A stretch of DNA of 64,000 nt from Bromus sterilis (lineage: Eukaryota; Streptophyta; Magnoliopsida; Poales; Poaceae): the NCBI GenBank assembly GCA_950022295.1, contig OX465595.1, positions 219,941,770 to 220,005,769 of the forward strand, given 5' to 3'. A program made the translations under genes and the position numbers. A model generated the notes under the pieces. The model made no database searches. It saw only the letters and a program-made list of their open reading frames with translations, and was not told the DNA's origin. This document shows, piece after piece, positions 9,841 to 22,800 of this stretch. The number at the start of each line of letters is the position of its first letter. Position 1 is the stretch's first letter.

Positions 9841-12800
9841 TGTCGGGACCCGGGGTTAGTGTATGAAGTCCCGCTACGACATAGTCATATGGAGAGCCGA
9901 GAACCGTACCCACTTGTCTAAGCAGGCAAGGCCAAGCACAGAACGTTCTCGGAAAGCATCGTACGTGAGGGGCATCCCATCCAGGCCGGATGATCAACTG
10001 AGATCGGTCCTCATCGTCCGCACACAAGTATAAATGATATGGGTGATGAACTCCCATATTCAGAGACAAGTCGCCTCAACCATACTATCGACTATCTCAT
10101 AACTCTTACATAGACTTACTCCAGCCCGATCACTTAGTCGGGGTCTAGAGCGGGCTCGATCATACATCAAATTGTGCATGAGACAGAGTCTCGAGCAATC
10201 ACATCGCGATGCCCAAGCTGCGCACATCTAAGGGCCACTTGGTGTATAAAAGACCGCGAGCCAGATCACAACTAAGGTCTCGATAACCCATACAAAGACA
10301 TGCATGTTATAAACATACACGCAACACACATGCCTTGTATGAACAGCAGGTATGATTGCAAATCTCTGCAAAGTATACATTTTATTGATAACTCTCACAG
10401 AGTGCACACAGAGATCACAATCATGTGATCCAACATTAAAACAGACAAGCGGAAGCAAAGTAGGTCTGAGTACAGACAAGTTTAACAAATGGCTTAAGAA
10501 GCCTTATTTAAACACAAGCCCTCCACAAGGGAACCAGTCGTCTGACTGTGACTACACTAGCTTGGTCTTCAGTCGTCAAGCTCGATGAAGAAGCCACCTT
10601 CGGGGTCAGTGGGTTCATCTAAAACATAGAATAAGCAAACGTGAGTACAAAGTCGTACTCACCAAGACTTACATAGGAGCTATACTACTCATGCACATGT
10701 ATGAAGGTAAAGGGAGGTGGGGTTCAATTGCAGAAGTGCCAGCTTTGACTTGGCTAGTCCTGAACTACGGGTACCAGACTTTAGGTAAGAAGCGTACATG
10801 AGTCCACTACATCTCCAACCAATTACACCACTATGGTGCCTTCCTCGACTTCCCCACGAGAAAGCACGCCATAGCACTCACTCTTATTTTGCTAAGTTTT
10901 ATAAGTATCCACTTCAAGTTGTCTAATAATAAAGCTAAGCTTTCCAAGCAGTCCTTAACCGCGGACGCGGCTATTCGAATAGTTTTGTTAACCCTGCAGG
11001 GGTGTACCGCTACACACACATGATCATCAGTTACCGCTTTTGATCTCGACACCATTCAAGGGGTGTCAACAAGGATGCTCACCACAACTGTTACCTCATA
11101 GCCGATCTACTCCAAGAAAGCCGCCTACCTGGGTTGGCTACCACTATCGTGAACCCGGCCAGTTTACCGAAGTGGACCCAGATGATGTGTGCGTGGTGCA
11201 TAAGCCGGTCTCGGGTGAGCCGTTCTCTCACTTAGCAGCCAGGCCACAAACCTACTAGAACTCCGAACTATTGCGACATCTGGACATCGAAAGGGATGAG
11301 TTAATAGGTTGAGAGGGGTCAGTGAGCCCAATGTGTGGTTGTACTCTTCATCTTGGATTACCACACAAGTACTTGGACTTACGGCGGTGTTCAACGAGAC
11401 AACCCACTGTGTACTCCTACACAGCCTCTCATCATTCACCTTGTATTAGGTTAGATTCACCAACATATTTCCACCAACATCAACATGATCACTACCATCC
11501 CGACTCACATAACAGTAACAGCATTGTATCACTCTAAGCATGCAATAAGCAGTAACAATTGCAGGGGCCACATGATATCAATCAACTCCTACATTTGCTA
11601 GGATTGTGGTTTGCTTACTACTGTGACAAATGATAGGTCATGCAAAGGAATGGGTTCATCTATGCGGTAGAAACGTAGCATGGTAATCATCCTATACAAT
11701 GCATAAGAGAGACATGAGAGTGAAGTGGGATTTTATCGACATGATCAATGGGGTTTTTCTTGCCTTGCTGACGAGGTTCAGGTTCAGGGTCTTCAACGAA
11801 GGGGGCTGCCTCCTGTTCCGGTTCAACTTCTACTCGACAAACAACAAACAAGGTAGAAAAGTAAATACAATGCACAAGCACATGGTTGAAGGTTGAAACT
11901 TGATGTATATGCTTCTGATGTGTGAGGCAAATCCATTTAAATGGAGTATATTGCAAAAGAATTGCAAATTCAAACTCCAATTTCAATTCATTTTAGCCAA
12001 GTTACAATTGCTATTATTTGATCAATGCAATTCATTTTTAAATATGTATGATATGCCTCTGATGTTCAAAAGAAATGTGGTATGTTGCTACGGTTCAATT
12101 TGCAAAATCATTTGAAAAGAATTTTATTTAATTCCAATTAATCCAAATAGCAAATGCTACTGGTCACATTTTAAATTCAACTCAAACATAGTTGAAAGTT
12201 GTATATTTGGATAGATTATTTTCTCTTGATCATTTTTCATATAGTATATGTTAAATTTGGAGTTAATATGAATTTTCTATGAATTTCCAAAGTTTAATTC
12301 ATTTTCTGGAATTTCTCTGATTTCTTTTTATTCTGGAAAAGTCTTTATTGCGTCACTGTTTCGTCAAGCTGACGTGGGGGGTCTGACCAGTGGGGTCGGC
12401 CTATCAGCCTCTGGGTTAATTAACCCGGTTAATTTAAACTAACCAGAGGATTAGGGGGCAGGGCCCACTGGCAGTGACCCAGGGTCACTTAACCTAGGTG
12501 GGGTTAAGTCCCTAACAACTGCCACGTCGACGGCTGCCGGCGGCTAAACGCCGGTGACCGACAACACGGCGGCGCCGCACGGGATCGACGTCTCCGGCCA
12601 CAGTTGGAAGCGCAGCTAGGTGCAAACGAAAGCTGGGAGTGCCGCGCGTCGAACTGAGCACCGCAGGGTCACTGGGGGGCACCGGAACGTCGCCGGCTTC
12701 AAGCCATAGCGGCGGTGAGCCACGTCCTTGACGCAGTCGTCGCTGCAGAGCCCGTCCAGACGCAGGAGTAAGTGCGTCGTGCTCCTGGGAGGTCGAGGAA

Positions 12801-13874
12801 CACGATGGACAACATGGAAGGAACGGAGGGGCACTGGAACCTCCTCGTCGTTGTCCATGGTGGTGGCGAACTTCTGCTCGCATGGTGGAGCAGCATAGGG
12901 GACGAATGGGGTGGTGCTAGGCTGGGGGAAACGGTGAGAAGCTCACCCTGAGCTCAACGATGCAGACGGCGGGGCGATTGGTGGCGCGACGGTGACGAAT
13001 TCGACGTCGATCTTCCTCGGCTCCGGCGACGGCGCGAGCACGATTGCGGCGTCTAGTTGGGCTCCAACATCGCCATCTTATGCAGATCGACGAAGCGCTT
13101 GACGCTGGACACGGGGGACAACTCGGATGGGCTCCTCGACATCGATGGCCACGCGAGCGCGTCGTCGTGGTCCGGCGGTTTCTTCTGTCGACGAAGAACG
13201 CGGAGAGGGAGGAGAGGGACGTGGCTCAGGAGGAAGGGGAATGGATCGAGACGGCTGAGAGGCGTCTCCAGGTGGGATAACGATGCCTGGGAGGCCTCCA
13301 GGCAGGCTGGGGGCGTGTCGGCCGCGGCATGCTCGCCACCGAGAAGCTTGCCGCCGCGCTGGAAGACGACAAGCTGGGGAGCGGGCCTGGGCTGCGGTGC
13401 GGGAAGTTGGGCCGAGGAGGCCCAGGTAAGTGGGCCACTTTCCTTTTTCCTTTTTCTTTCTGTTTTTCTTCTGACATTTTTTTGGCTCTGCTAATTAAAT
13501 AGCAAACCAATTTATAAAATGCTTAAACTTTTTATATGGCCTTATAATAATATATAGTAGCCATTTGCAAAGTTTGGCACTTTTTAAAATTCAAAACATT
13601 TGAATTTTAAATCAAATAGGGGTTTTTGATTAATTCCAAGTTCCTGTTTGAATATTTGAAAAATCCATGAGCATGGGGTGGGTCCCACATCACTTGATAT
13701 GTGATCTCACTCATTTATAAGACTTTTCAAAAATCAAACATGAATTAATTCATCAGGGGGGGTTCCTTCTCCCATTTGAGTTTGATTTTGATTTCAAATG
13801 ATTTCTTTTGAAATTTTTAGCATGATGCAAGATGACTTTGATCCTAGAACATTACCTAACAGAGGGTTCTGACA
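9841..13874 (-). mobile_element. Element A 3' LTR (4.03 kb)
   Basis: On the plus strand it runs TGTCGGGACCCGGGG to AGAGGGTTCTGACA. It directly abuts the polypurine tract and pol end at 13875. Compared with the 5' LTR it lacks about 40 bp near 13755, between CAAACATGAATT and AATTCATC. It carries the palindrome CCGCGGACGCGG (10958-10969) within the cross-family LTR motif. No internal ORF is conserved strongly enough to call. Confidence 0.9.
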
Positions 13875-13890
13875 ACTCGCCCCCACTCAA
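13875..13890 (-). other. Element A polypurine tract
   Basis: On the minus strand the tract reads TTGAGTGGGGGCGAGT immediately before the LTR start TGTCAGAACC. It is the expected plus-strand primer site. Confidence 0.8.
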
Positions 13891-14169
13891 CAGAATCTCG
13901 TCCCGAGATTCAGAAGTATGCGGGAGGAAGGAGGGGTACTCGGCACGGAGACGGTCTTCTCTTTCCCACGTGGGTTCTCTCTCGGAGTGGTGTGACCATT
14001 GCACTTTCAGAAACTTCATCTTCTGACGACGAGTGACACGCTCTGCGGAATCAAGAATACGAACGGGGTACTCTCGATAAGAAAGGTCATCTTGGAGATC
14101 AAGCGTTTCATGGTCGACTTCGCGGATGGGGTCCTTGAAGCAACGCCTGAGTTGGGACACATGGAATAC
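13891..14169 (-). pseudogene. Element A pol C-terminus with chromodomain-like tail
   Basis: Minus-strand translation gives SQLRRCFKDPIREVDHETLD, later RILDSAERVTRRQ, FLKVQWSHHSE and TWEREDRLRAEYPSFLP. This is the spacer and chromodomain-like C-terminus of chromovirus integrases (Tekay/Del-like by pattern). The fragment is separated from the rest of pol (23942 upward) by the 9.8-kb plus-strand insertion at AATAC. The frame is intact up to its natural end just before the polypurine tract. Confidence 0.85.
14165..14169. repeat. Left target-site duplication AATAC
   Basis: AATAC precedes TGTCAGAACC and recurs at 23937-23941 after CCCGACA. Across the two copies the interrupted integrase codons of element A rejoin. 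Confidence 0.9.
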
Positions 14170-14431
14170 TGTCAGAACCCTCTGTTAGGTAATGTGCTAG
14201 GGTTAGCCAGTACTCTTGCATCATGTGAAAATTTCAAAAGAAATCCTTGAAATCAAAATTCAAAAGCAAATGGGAGAAGGAACCCCCCCAGATGAATTAA
14301 TTCAAAAAGCCAGATAAAAATCTTCTCCAAAAATTCATGTTAGATTTTTGAAAAATCTTATAAATGAGTGTGATCACATATCAAGTGATGTGGGACCCAC
14401 CCCATGCTCATAGATTTTTCAAATATTCAAA
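14170..14431 (+). mobile_element. LTR-a: first 262 bp only
   Basis: It starts TGTCAGAACCCTCTG and matches LTR-c up to AAATATTCAAA. It then jumps into the RT coding sequence (AGGCTTTTACTACTCG). The missing part is the rest of the LTR, primer site, gag and protease. A few A residues at the joint could be microhomology. Confidence 0.85.
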
Positions 14432-15543
14432 AGGCTTTTACTACTCGTTATGGTCTTTACGAGTACACCGTCATGTCCTTTAGTTTAATCAATGCCCCCG
14501 CCACATTCTCGCGCTTGATGAATTCGATCATCATGGAGTACTTAGATAAATTTGTTGTGGTTTATCTTGATGATATACTCATCTACTCAAAGAACGAAGA
14601 AGATCATGCCAAACACCTAGGGCTGGTATTGATGAAACTTAGAGAGCATCGCCTGTATGCTAAATTCTCCAAGTGTGAATTCTGGCTACCAGAAGTGACC
14701 TACTTAGACCACGTGATTTCTGCAAAAGGCATTGGTGTGAATCCCGAGAGAGTTCAGGTCGTCCTTGACTGGACTCCACCTGAATCGGTTAAGCAAGTTA
14801 GGAGTTTTCTTGGCCTAGCCAGCTATTGCCGTCGCTTCGTCGAGAACTTTTCTAAAGTTGCAAAGCCTCTAACTGAACTCCTCAAGAAAGATAAGAAATT
14901 CTTATGGACTCCCAAGTGCGAGGAAAGCTTTCAAGAGCCGAAAAGAAGATTGACTTCTGCACCAGTACTTGCACCTCCAGACACCAAAAAGGATTTCGAA
15001 ATCTATTGTGATGCATCACGGCAAGGGTTAGGATGCATACTTCTGCAAGATCGACATGTGGTAGCTTATGCTTCACGCCAGTTGCGGCCACATGAAGAGA
15101 ACAATCCTACCCATGACCTTGAACTCGCTGCCGTAGTTCATGACCTAACAACTTGGCGACATTACCTCCTTGGTAATCGTTGTGAGATCTATTCCGACCA
15201 CCAAAGCCTCAAATACATTTTCACCCAGCCAGATCTTAATCTCAGGCAAAGACGCTGGATTGAGTTGACAAAACATTACGACGTAGGAATTTCTTACACC
15301 CCAGGCAAAGCCAATGTCATGGCTGATGCACTAAGTCGTAAGTCGTATTGCAACAACCTCATGTTACAACAGTATCAACCACTTCTTCATGAGGACTTTC
15401 GCAAGCTCAATCGTGAGATTGTTCCTCATGGCTATCTTTCTACCTTGGTGGCGAAACCAACTCTTGAGGATCAAATCATAGTTGCCCAAAGGCGTGCACG
15501 AGGTGTTTGCCGGATCAAGGAGAACATTGCTAGCGGAGTTGCT
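14432..15543 (+). pseudogene. RT-RNase H fragment of the plus-strand element (unit 1)
   Basis: The frame (open from 14404 to 15576) starts inside RT at AFTTRYGLYEYTVMSF. It contains the RT active site VVYLDDILIYSK, the FLGLASYCRRFVENFSK connection, RNase H (FEIYCDASRQGLGCILLQ, YSDHQSLKYIF) and the start of the integrase linker (DQIIVAQRRARG). It then jumps at GTTGCT to the polypurine tract, so integrase is deleted. It lacks gag, protease and the RT fingers. The remaining frame has no stop, but nothing suggests it is expressed as a protein. Confidence 0.85.
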
Positions 15544-15557
15544 GAGTGGGGGCGAGT
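15544..15557 (+). other. Polypurine tract before LTR-b
   Basis: GAGTGGGGGCGAGT lies directly before TGTCAGAACC. It is retained at the edge of the integrase deletion. Confidence 0.75.
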
Positions 15558-16565
15558 TGTCAGAACCCTCTGTTAGGTAATGTGCTAGGGTTAGCCAGTA
15601 CTCTTGCATCATGTAAAAATTTCAAAAAAAATCCTTGAAATTAAAATTCAAAAGCAAATGGGAGAGGGAACCGCCCAGATGAATTAATTCAAAAAGCCAG
15701 ATAAAAATCTTCTCCAAAAATTCATGTTAGATTTTTGAAAAATCTTATAAATGAGTGTGATCACATATCAAGTGATGTGGGACCCACCCCATGCTCATCG
15801 ATTTTTCAAATATTCAAACAGTGCCTTGGATTTAATGAAAAACCCCTATTTGAGTTAAGATTCAAATTATTTGAATTTTAAAAATGTTGAAACTTTATAA
15901 GTGGCTAGTCTATATTATTATGAAGCCATATAAAAATTTTCAGCATTTAATAAAATGCCTAGCTAATTATTTTAGCACAGCAAAACAAATAGCAGAAAGA
16001 AAAACAGAGAGGAAAATAGAAAAGGAAAAGGAGCCCACTTACCTGGGCCACCCCGGCCCAACTTACCGTTTCGGCAGCCCGGCCCGCGAACTCGCCTGTC
16101 GTCTTCCTCCCCGCGCGCCAAAGCAGCTCGCTGGAGCGGCCGAGCACGCCATGGACGCCACCTCGACGCCCAGGGGCTTCCAGGCCGCCCCAGGACTCCA
16201 AAGAGTGCCCAGGAGACGTCCGCATCGCCCCCTCTCACTTTCCCCCATCGCCGCCTCCTCTCAAGCTCTCTGTGCGTTTCCCCCTTCTTCCCCGAGAGCA
16301 GCCGCCGCTCATTGTCGTGAGAAGCCGCGGCCAACGTCGACAAGAAGGCCAGCAACCGTGTCCCCCGTGCGCAGCGTCGTCGTCTTCGTCGATCTGCAGA
16401 AGAAGGCGAGCCCCGAGCCCTCCTAGTCACCGGAATCGAGCTCGAGCCGCCGCCGGAGCCGCAAGAACTCTCCGTCGAATTCGTCATCATCACGCCGCCG
16501 TTTGCCTCACCGCCTGCTCTGCCGAGTTCCTGGTGAGCGCGGGATCAAAACCCCTATCTTTTTCC
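15558..16565 (+). mobile_element. LTR-b: first 1.0 kb only
   Basis: It matches LTR-c from TGTCAGAACC to CCCCTATCTTTTTCC. It then joins coding sequence (TCCCGCCACTCGTGG) that in element A lies between the zinc knuckle and protease. The joint removes about 3 kb of LTR, primer site, any upstream ORF and most of gag. ORFs at 15884-16426 and 16272-16613 lie within the LTR and recur in LTR-c; I treat them as non-coding. Confidence 0.85.
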
Positions 16566-19500
16566 TCCCGCCACTCGTGGACGTGTGAACCAGATCGCCG
16601 CCGAAGAGACTGACTACACCACTGACGTCATTCTTGGTACGCTCCCAGTCAATTATGTTCCTACTTCCGTTCTTTTCGACCCAGGAGCATCTCATTCATT
16701 CATGTCGGAAAGTTATGCACTTCTTCATGAGTTATCCTTTGTTGAATTGTCCACCCCAATGATTATTCAAACTCCAGGGTCAAGATGGCAAACTAGTAGA
16801 GTAAGCCATGGTAATCAAATTGCAATTGAGGGTTTAGTATTCCTTGCTTCACTCATAGCCCTCAAGTCTTCAGACATTGATGTCATCCTTGGCATGGATT
16901 GGCTATCAAGACAGAATGCCTACCTGGATTGCAAAGGCAAATCCGTGAAACTCACCCACCCTTCAGGAAAAACCGTCAACTATACCTCACCCAGAACAAG
17001 AACCCAAGTGCATTCCTTGAATGTACTTCCCCTTCCCGAACTTGAAGATATTCCGGTGGTTCGTGACTTCCCGGATGTCTTTCCTGAAGAGCTGCCGGGC
17101 ATGCCACCCGACAGATGTGTAGAGTTTATAGTGGATCTTGTGCCAGGAACCGCACCAATTTCCAGACGCCCATACAAAATGGCCCCACATGAGTTAGCTG
17201 AGCTAAAAATCCAACTTGATGTTTCGTTGGAAAAATGCTTCATCCGCCCTAGCTCATCGCCATGGGGTTGCCCCATTCTGTTCGTAAAGAAGAAAGACGG
17301 AACAGAAAGGATGTGCGTAGACTATTGCCCGCTAAATTTAGCGACGATAAAGAAAAAATACCCACTGCCCAGGATCAATGATCTTTATTATCAACTTGCA
17401 GGATCCTCTTTCTTCTCCAAGATGGATTTGAGATTAGGTTATCATCAAATCAAAATCCGAAATGAGGACATTCCCAAAAAGGCTTTTACTACTCGTTATG
17501 GTCTTTACGAGTACACCGTCATGTCCTTTGGTTTAACCAATGCCCCTGCCACATTCTCACGCTTGATGAATTCGATCTTCATGGAGTACTTAGATAAATT
17601 TGTTGTGGTTTATCTTGATGATATACTCATCTACTCGAAGAAAGAAGAAGATCATGCCAAACACCTAGGGCTGGTATTGATGAAACTTAGAGAGCATCGC
17701 CTGTATGCTAAATTCTCCAAGTGTGAATTCTGGCTACCAGAAGTGACCTACTTAGACCACGTGATTTCTGCAAAAAGCATTGGTGTGAATCCCGAGAGAG
17801 TTCAGGCCGTCCTTGACTGGACTCCACCTGAATCGGTTAAGTAAGTTAGGAGTTTTCTTGGCCTAGCCAGCTATTGCCGTCGCTTCGTCGAGAACTTTTC
17901 TAAAGTTGCAAAGCCTCTAACGGAACTCCTCAAGAAAGATAAGAAATTCTTATGGACTCCCAAGTGCGAGGAAAGCTTTCAAGAGCCGAAAAGAAGATTG
18001 ACTTCTGCACCAGTACTTGCACCTCCAGACACCAAAAAGGATTTCGAAATCTATTGTGATGCATCACGGCAAGGGTTAGGATGCATACTTCTGCAAGATC
18101 GACATGTGGTAGCTTATGCTTCATGCCAGTTGCGGCCACATGAAGAGAACAATCCTACCCATGACCTTGAACTCGCTGCCGTAGTTCATGCCCTAACATC
18201 TTGGCGACATTACCTCCTTGGTAATCGTTGTGAGATCTATTCCAACCACGAAAGCTTCAAATACATTTTCACCCAATCTTAATCTCAGGCAAAGACGCTG
18301 GATTGAGTTGATAAAAGATTACGACATAGGAATTTCTTACACCCCAGGCAAAGCCAATGTCATGACTGATGCACTAAGTCGTAAGTCGTATTGTAACAAC
18401 CTCATGTTACAACAGTATCAACCACTTCTTCATGAGGACTTTCGCCAGCTCAATCGTGAGATTGTTCCTGATGGCTATCTTTCTACCTTGGTGGCGAAAC
18501 CAACTCTTGAGGATCAAATCATAGTTGCCCAAAGGCGTGCACGAGGTGTTCGCCGGATCAAGGAGAACATTGCTAGCGGAGTTGCTAAATGTTTCTCCAC
18601 AGATAGCAAGGGAACGGTATTCTTTGGAAATCGTTTGGTAGTACCTAAGAATAGGGAACTAAGGCAACTCATTCTCAAGGAAGCCCATGACACACCCCTC
18701 TCGATTCATCCCGGTAGCACAAAAATGTACCGAGATCTACGCCAGAGATTTTGGTGGACTAGGATGAAGAGAGACATTGCTCGATTTGTGGCCGAATGTG
18801 ATGTTTGTCGTCGCATTAAGGCAGAACATCAAAGACCTGCTGGTACACTTCAACCTTTGTCTATTCCCGAGTGGAAATGGGACAAAGTCGGCATGGACTT
18901 CATCACCGGCTTTCCAAGAACCCAGAAAGGAAACAATGCCATCTTCGTTGTCATAGATAGGCTTTCGAAAGTGGCTCACTTCCTTCCGGTTCGCGAGTCT
19001 ATAACTGCTAGCCAATTAGCGGACTTGTACATATCTAGAATTGTATCCCTTCACGGTGCTCCTTTGGAAATCAATTCTGATCGTGGTAGCCTTTTTACCT
19101 CTAGATTTTGGGGAATCTTGTGTTATCTCATTCGGAAAGAATTGGGAGAAGTCTCTGCCATTCGCCGAATTTTCTTATAACAATAGTTTTCAATCTAGTC
19201 TGAACATGGCTCCTTTTGAACTCCTATATGGACGATGATGTCGAACACCCGTTAACTGGTCAGAAACCGGTGAAAGACAATTCTTTGGACCGGACATGAT
19301 CAAGGAAGCAGAAGAGCAAGTTCGCATTGTTCGTGACCAATTGAAAGCAGCCCAGTCTCGTTAGAAAAGCTACTATGATCGTCATCATAGGCAAGAGATC
19401 TACAATCTGGATGAGAAGGCTTACCTTCGGGTTACTCCTCTGAAGGGAACCCAACGTTTCGGTATCAAAGGCAAGTTGCCCCCACATTACATCGGACCTT

Positions 19501-19853
19501 TCCGCATTCTTGCAAAACGTGGAGAAGTTGCCTACCAACTTGAACTACCCCTGCACCTTTCCCGAGTACATGATGTATTCCATGTGTCCCAACTCAGGCG
19601 TTGCTTCAAGGACCCTATCCGCGAAGTCAACCATGAAATGCTTGATCTCCAAGATGACCTTTCTTATCGAGAATACCCCGTTCATATTCTTGATTCTGCA
19701 GAGCGTGTCACTCGTCGTCAGAAGATTAGGTTTCTGAAAGTGCAATGGTCACACCACTCTGAGAGAGAAGCTACGTGGGAAAGAGAATACCGTCTCAGTG
19801 CCGAGTACCATACCTTCCTCCCGCAGACTTCTGATTCTCGGGACGAGATTCTG
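16566..19853 (+). pseudogene. Protease-RT-RNase H-integrase-chromodomain remnant (unit 2)
   Basis: It begins after the zinc knuckle with VNQIAAEETD-like sequence. Protease shows LFDPGASHSFMS and DVILGMDWLS; RT shows FVKKKDGTERMCVDY and VVYLDDILIYSK. A TAA stop at 17842-17844 ends the first frame. A 5-bp deletion near 18275 shifts the frame within RNase H. Integrase keeps the His-His (AHDT, SIHP) and CDVC zinc-binding pairs and two catalytic Asp (MDFITGF, NSDRGS). A deletion of about 100 bp at 19111 removes the segment with the catalytic Glu. More stops follow near 19236 and 19362. The chromodomain-like tail (FLKVQWSHHSE) ends at 19853. It cannot encode an active integrase. Confidence 0.88.
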
Positions 19854-19869
19854 TTGAGTGGGGGCGAGT
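19854..19869 (+). other. Polypurine tract before LTR-c
   Basis: TTGAGTGGGGGCGAGT directly precedes TGTCAGAACC, identical to the tract of element A. Confidence 0.85.
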
Positions 19870-22800
19870 TGTCAGAACCCTCTGTTAGGTAATGTGCTAG
19901 GGTTAGCCAGTACTCTTGCATCATGTCAAAATTTCAAAAGAAATCCTTGAAATTAAAATTCAAAAGCAAATGGGAGAAGGAACCCCCCAGATGAATTAAT
20001 TCAAAAAGCCAGATAAAATCTTCTCCAAAAATTCATGTTAGATTTTTGAAAAATCTTATAAATGAGTGTGATCACATATCAAGTGATGTGGGACCCACCC
20101 CATGCTCATAGATTTTTCAAATATTCAAACAGTGCCTTGGATTTAATCAAAAACCCCTATTTGAGTTAAGATTCAAATTATTTGAATTTTAAAAATGTTG
20201 AAACTTTATAAGTGGCTAGTCTATATTATTAGGAAGCCATATAAAATTTTTCAGCATTTAATAAAATGCCTAGCTAATTATTTTAGCATAGCAAAACAAA
20301 TAGCAGAAAGAAAAACAGAGAGTGAAATAGAAAAGGGAAAGGAGCCCACTTACCTAGGCCACCCCGGCCCAACTTACCGTTTCGGCAGCCCGGCCCGCGA
20401 ACTCGCCTGTCGTCTTCCTCCCTGCACACCAAAGCAGCTCGCTGGAGCGGCCGAGCACGCCGTGGACGCCACCTCGACGCCCAGGGGCTTCCAGGCCGCC
20501 CCAGGACTCCAAAGAGTGCCCAGGAGACGTCCGCATCGCCCCCTCTCACTTTCCCCCATCCCCGCCTCCTCTCAAGCTCTCTGTGCGTTTCCCCCTTCTT
20601 TCCCGAGAGCAGCCGCCGCTCATCGTCGTGAGAAGCCGCGGCCAACGTCGACAAGAAGGCCAGCAACCGTGTCCCCCGTGTGCAGCGTCGTCGTCTTCGT
20701 CGATCTGCAGAAGAAGGCGAGCCCGGAGCCCTCCTAGTCACCGGAATCGAGCTCGAGCCGCCGCCGGACCCGCAAGAACTCTCCGTCGAATTCGTCATCA
20801 TCACGCCGCCGTTTGCCTCACCGCCTGCTCTGCCGAGTTCCTGGTGAGCGCGGGATCAAAACCCCTATCTTTTTCCCCTCGATTGCTTCCTCTAGCCGTG
20901 GCCTCCATGAAGGCCGAAGCTCCTCGCCGCCGGGAACCATGGCGATGACCACCTGCTACGCAGTCGAGCTCGCCGTGTTGTCCATCGCGTTCCCCGTGCT
21001 CCACTGCTTCAAACCAGCCTAGCCCCGCCTCAATTCGCCCCTTGTAGCGAATTCCCGATCATAGCCGTAGCTCCATCACCGCGAAACTCGAAGCCGGCGA
21101 GCGTACAGGGCACCCCAGCACTTGGAGTTGGTCTCTTTCGACGCGCAACGGCAAGGGCTTCAAGTTGGAGGTCACAACGCTTCGATTGGTGCCCGGAATC
21201 AACCTCCCCGTGCAGCGCCGCCGCGGTTCTGGTCACCGGCGTTTAGCCGCCGGTGGGTTAGCCCTAATCCCCCCCTAATGACCCCCCTGGGTCACTGACC
21301 AGTGGGCCCAGTGGCTTAATTAAGCCACTGGATTAAATTAACCAGTCGGGTTAATTAGCCAGTGTCACTGACACCCCTGGCCCACATGTCAGCCCCCCCC
21401 CCACACGCCAGCATGACGTCAGTCTGGCGCAATAAATCGATTAAATGAATTTCCAGAGTAATTTGAATTAAAGAAATTCCAGAAATTCCAGAAAATACCC
21501 CAAACTTTGGAAATTCATAGAAAATTCATATTAACTCCAATTTGGACAAATAATATATGAAAAATGATCAGGAGAAAATAAGCTATCCAAAAATGCAACT
21601 TTCAACTATGTTGGAGTTGATTTTAAAATGGGACCAGTAGTATATGTCATTTGGTTTATTTGAAATTAATTCAAATTCAACTCAAATGATTTTGCAACTT
21701 GGACCATGGAATTATGCTATATTTTCAACCACACATCAGAGGCATATAATACACATATGAAGATGATTCAAATTGACTAAGTTTGAATTCAAATTGGAGT
21801 TTGAATTTGCAATTCAATTTGCAATATACTCCATTTAAATGGAATTGCTTCACACATCAAAGCATTTACATCAAGTTCCAACCTTCTATCATGTGATTGT
21901 GCATTGTATTTACTTTGCTACTTTGCTTGTTATTTCTCGAGTAGAGGTGGAACCGGAGCAGGAGGCTGCCCCCTTCGCTGAAGACCCAGAACCCGAACCT
22001 CGTCAGCAAGGCAAGCAAAACCCCATTGATCATGTCGATAAAATCCCACTTCCCTCTCATGTCTCGCTTATGCATTGTTTAGGATGATCACCATGATTCG
22101 TTTCTACCGCATAGATGAACCCATTCCTTTACATGACCTATCATTTTGTCACAGTAGTAAGCAAACCACAATCCTAGCAAATGTAGGAGTTGGTTGATAT
22201 CATGTGGCCCCTACAAATGTTATCTCTTATTGCATGCTTAGTATGATACCATGATGATACTGTGATGTGAGTCGGGATGATAGTGATCATGTTGATGATG
22301 GTAGAAAAGTGTTGGTGAATGGACCCTAATACAAGGTGAACGATGAGAGGTTGTGTAGGAGTACACGGTGGGTTGTCTCGTTGAACACCGCCCTAAGTCC
22401 GAGTTCTTGTGTGGTGATCCAAGATGAAGAGTACAACCACACATTGGGCTCACTGACCCCTCTCAACTTACTAACTCATCCCTTTCGATGTCCAGATGTC
22501 ACAATAGTTCAAAGTTCTGGTAGGCTTGTGTCCTGGATGCTGAGTGAGAGAACGGCTCATCCGAGACCGGCCTATGCACCACGCACACATCACTTGGGTC
22601 CACTTCCGTAAACCGGCCGGGTTCACGATAGTGGTAACCAACCCAAGTAGGCGGCTTTCTCGGACTAGATCGGCTATGAGGTAACAGTTGTGGTGAGCAT
22701 CCTCGCTGGCACCCCTTGAATGGTGTCGAGATCAAAGGCGGTAAATGATGATCATGTGTGTGTAGCGGTACACCCCTGCAGGGTTAACAAAACTATTCGA

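Noticed and set aside
9506..9866. ORF spanning module copy 2 and the gag fragment as a fused gene
   Set aside because: The first part is the repeat module and the second is a gag tail cut at 9840 by an LTR. The fusion is a junction artefact.
15884..16613. ORFs repeated at 20195-20948, which might suggest a conserved gene
   Set aside because: Both are the same LTR interval (LTR-b and LTR-c). Opposite-strand ORFs are equally long and frames differ in divergent LTR copies.
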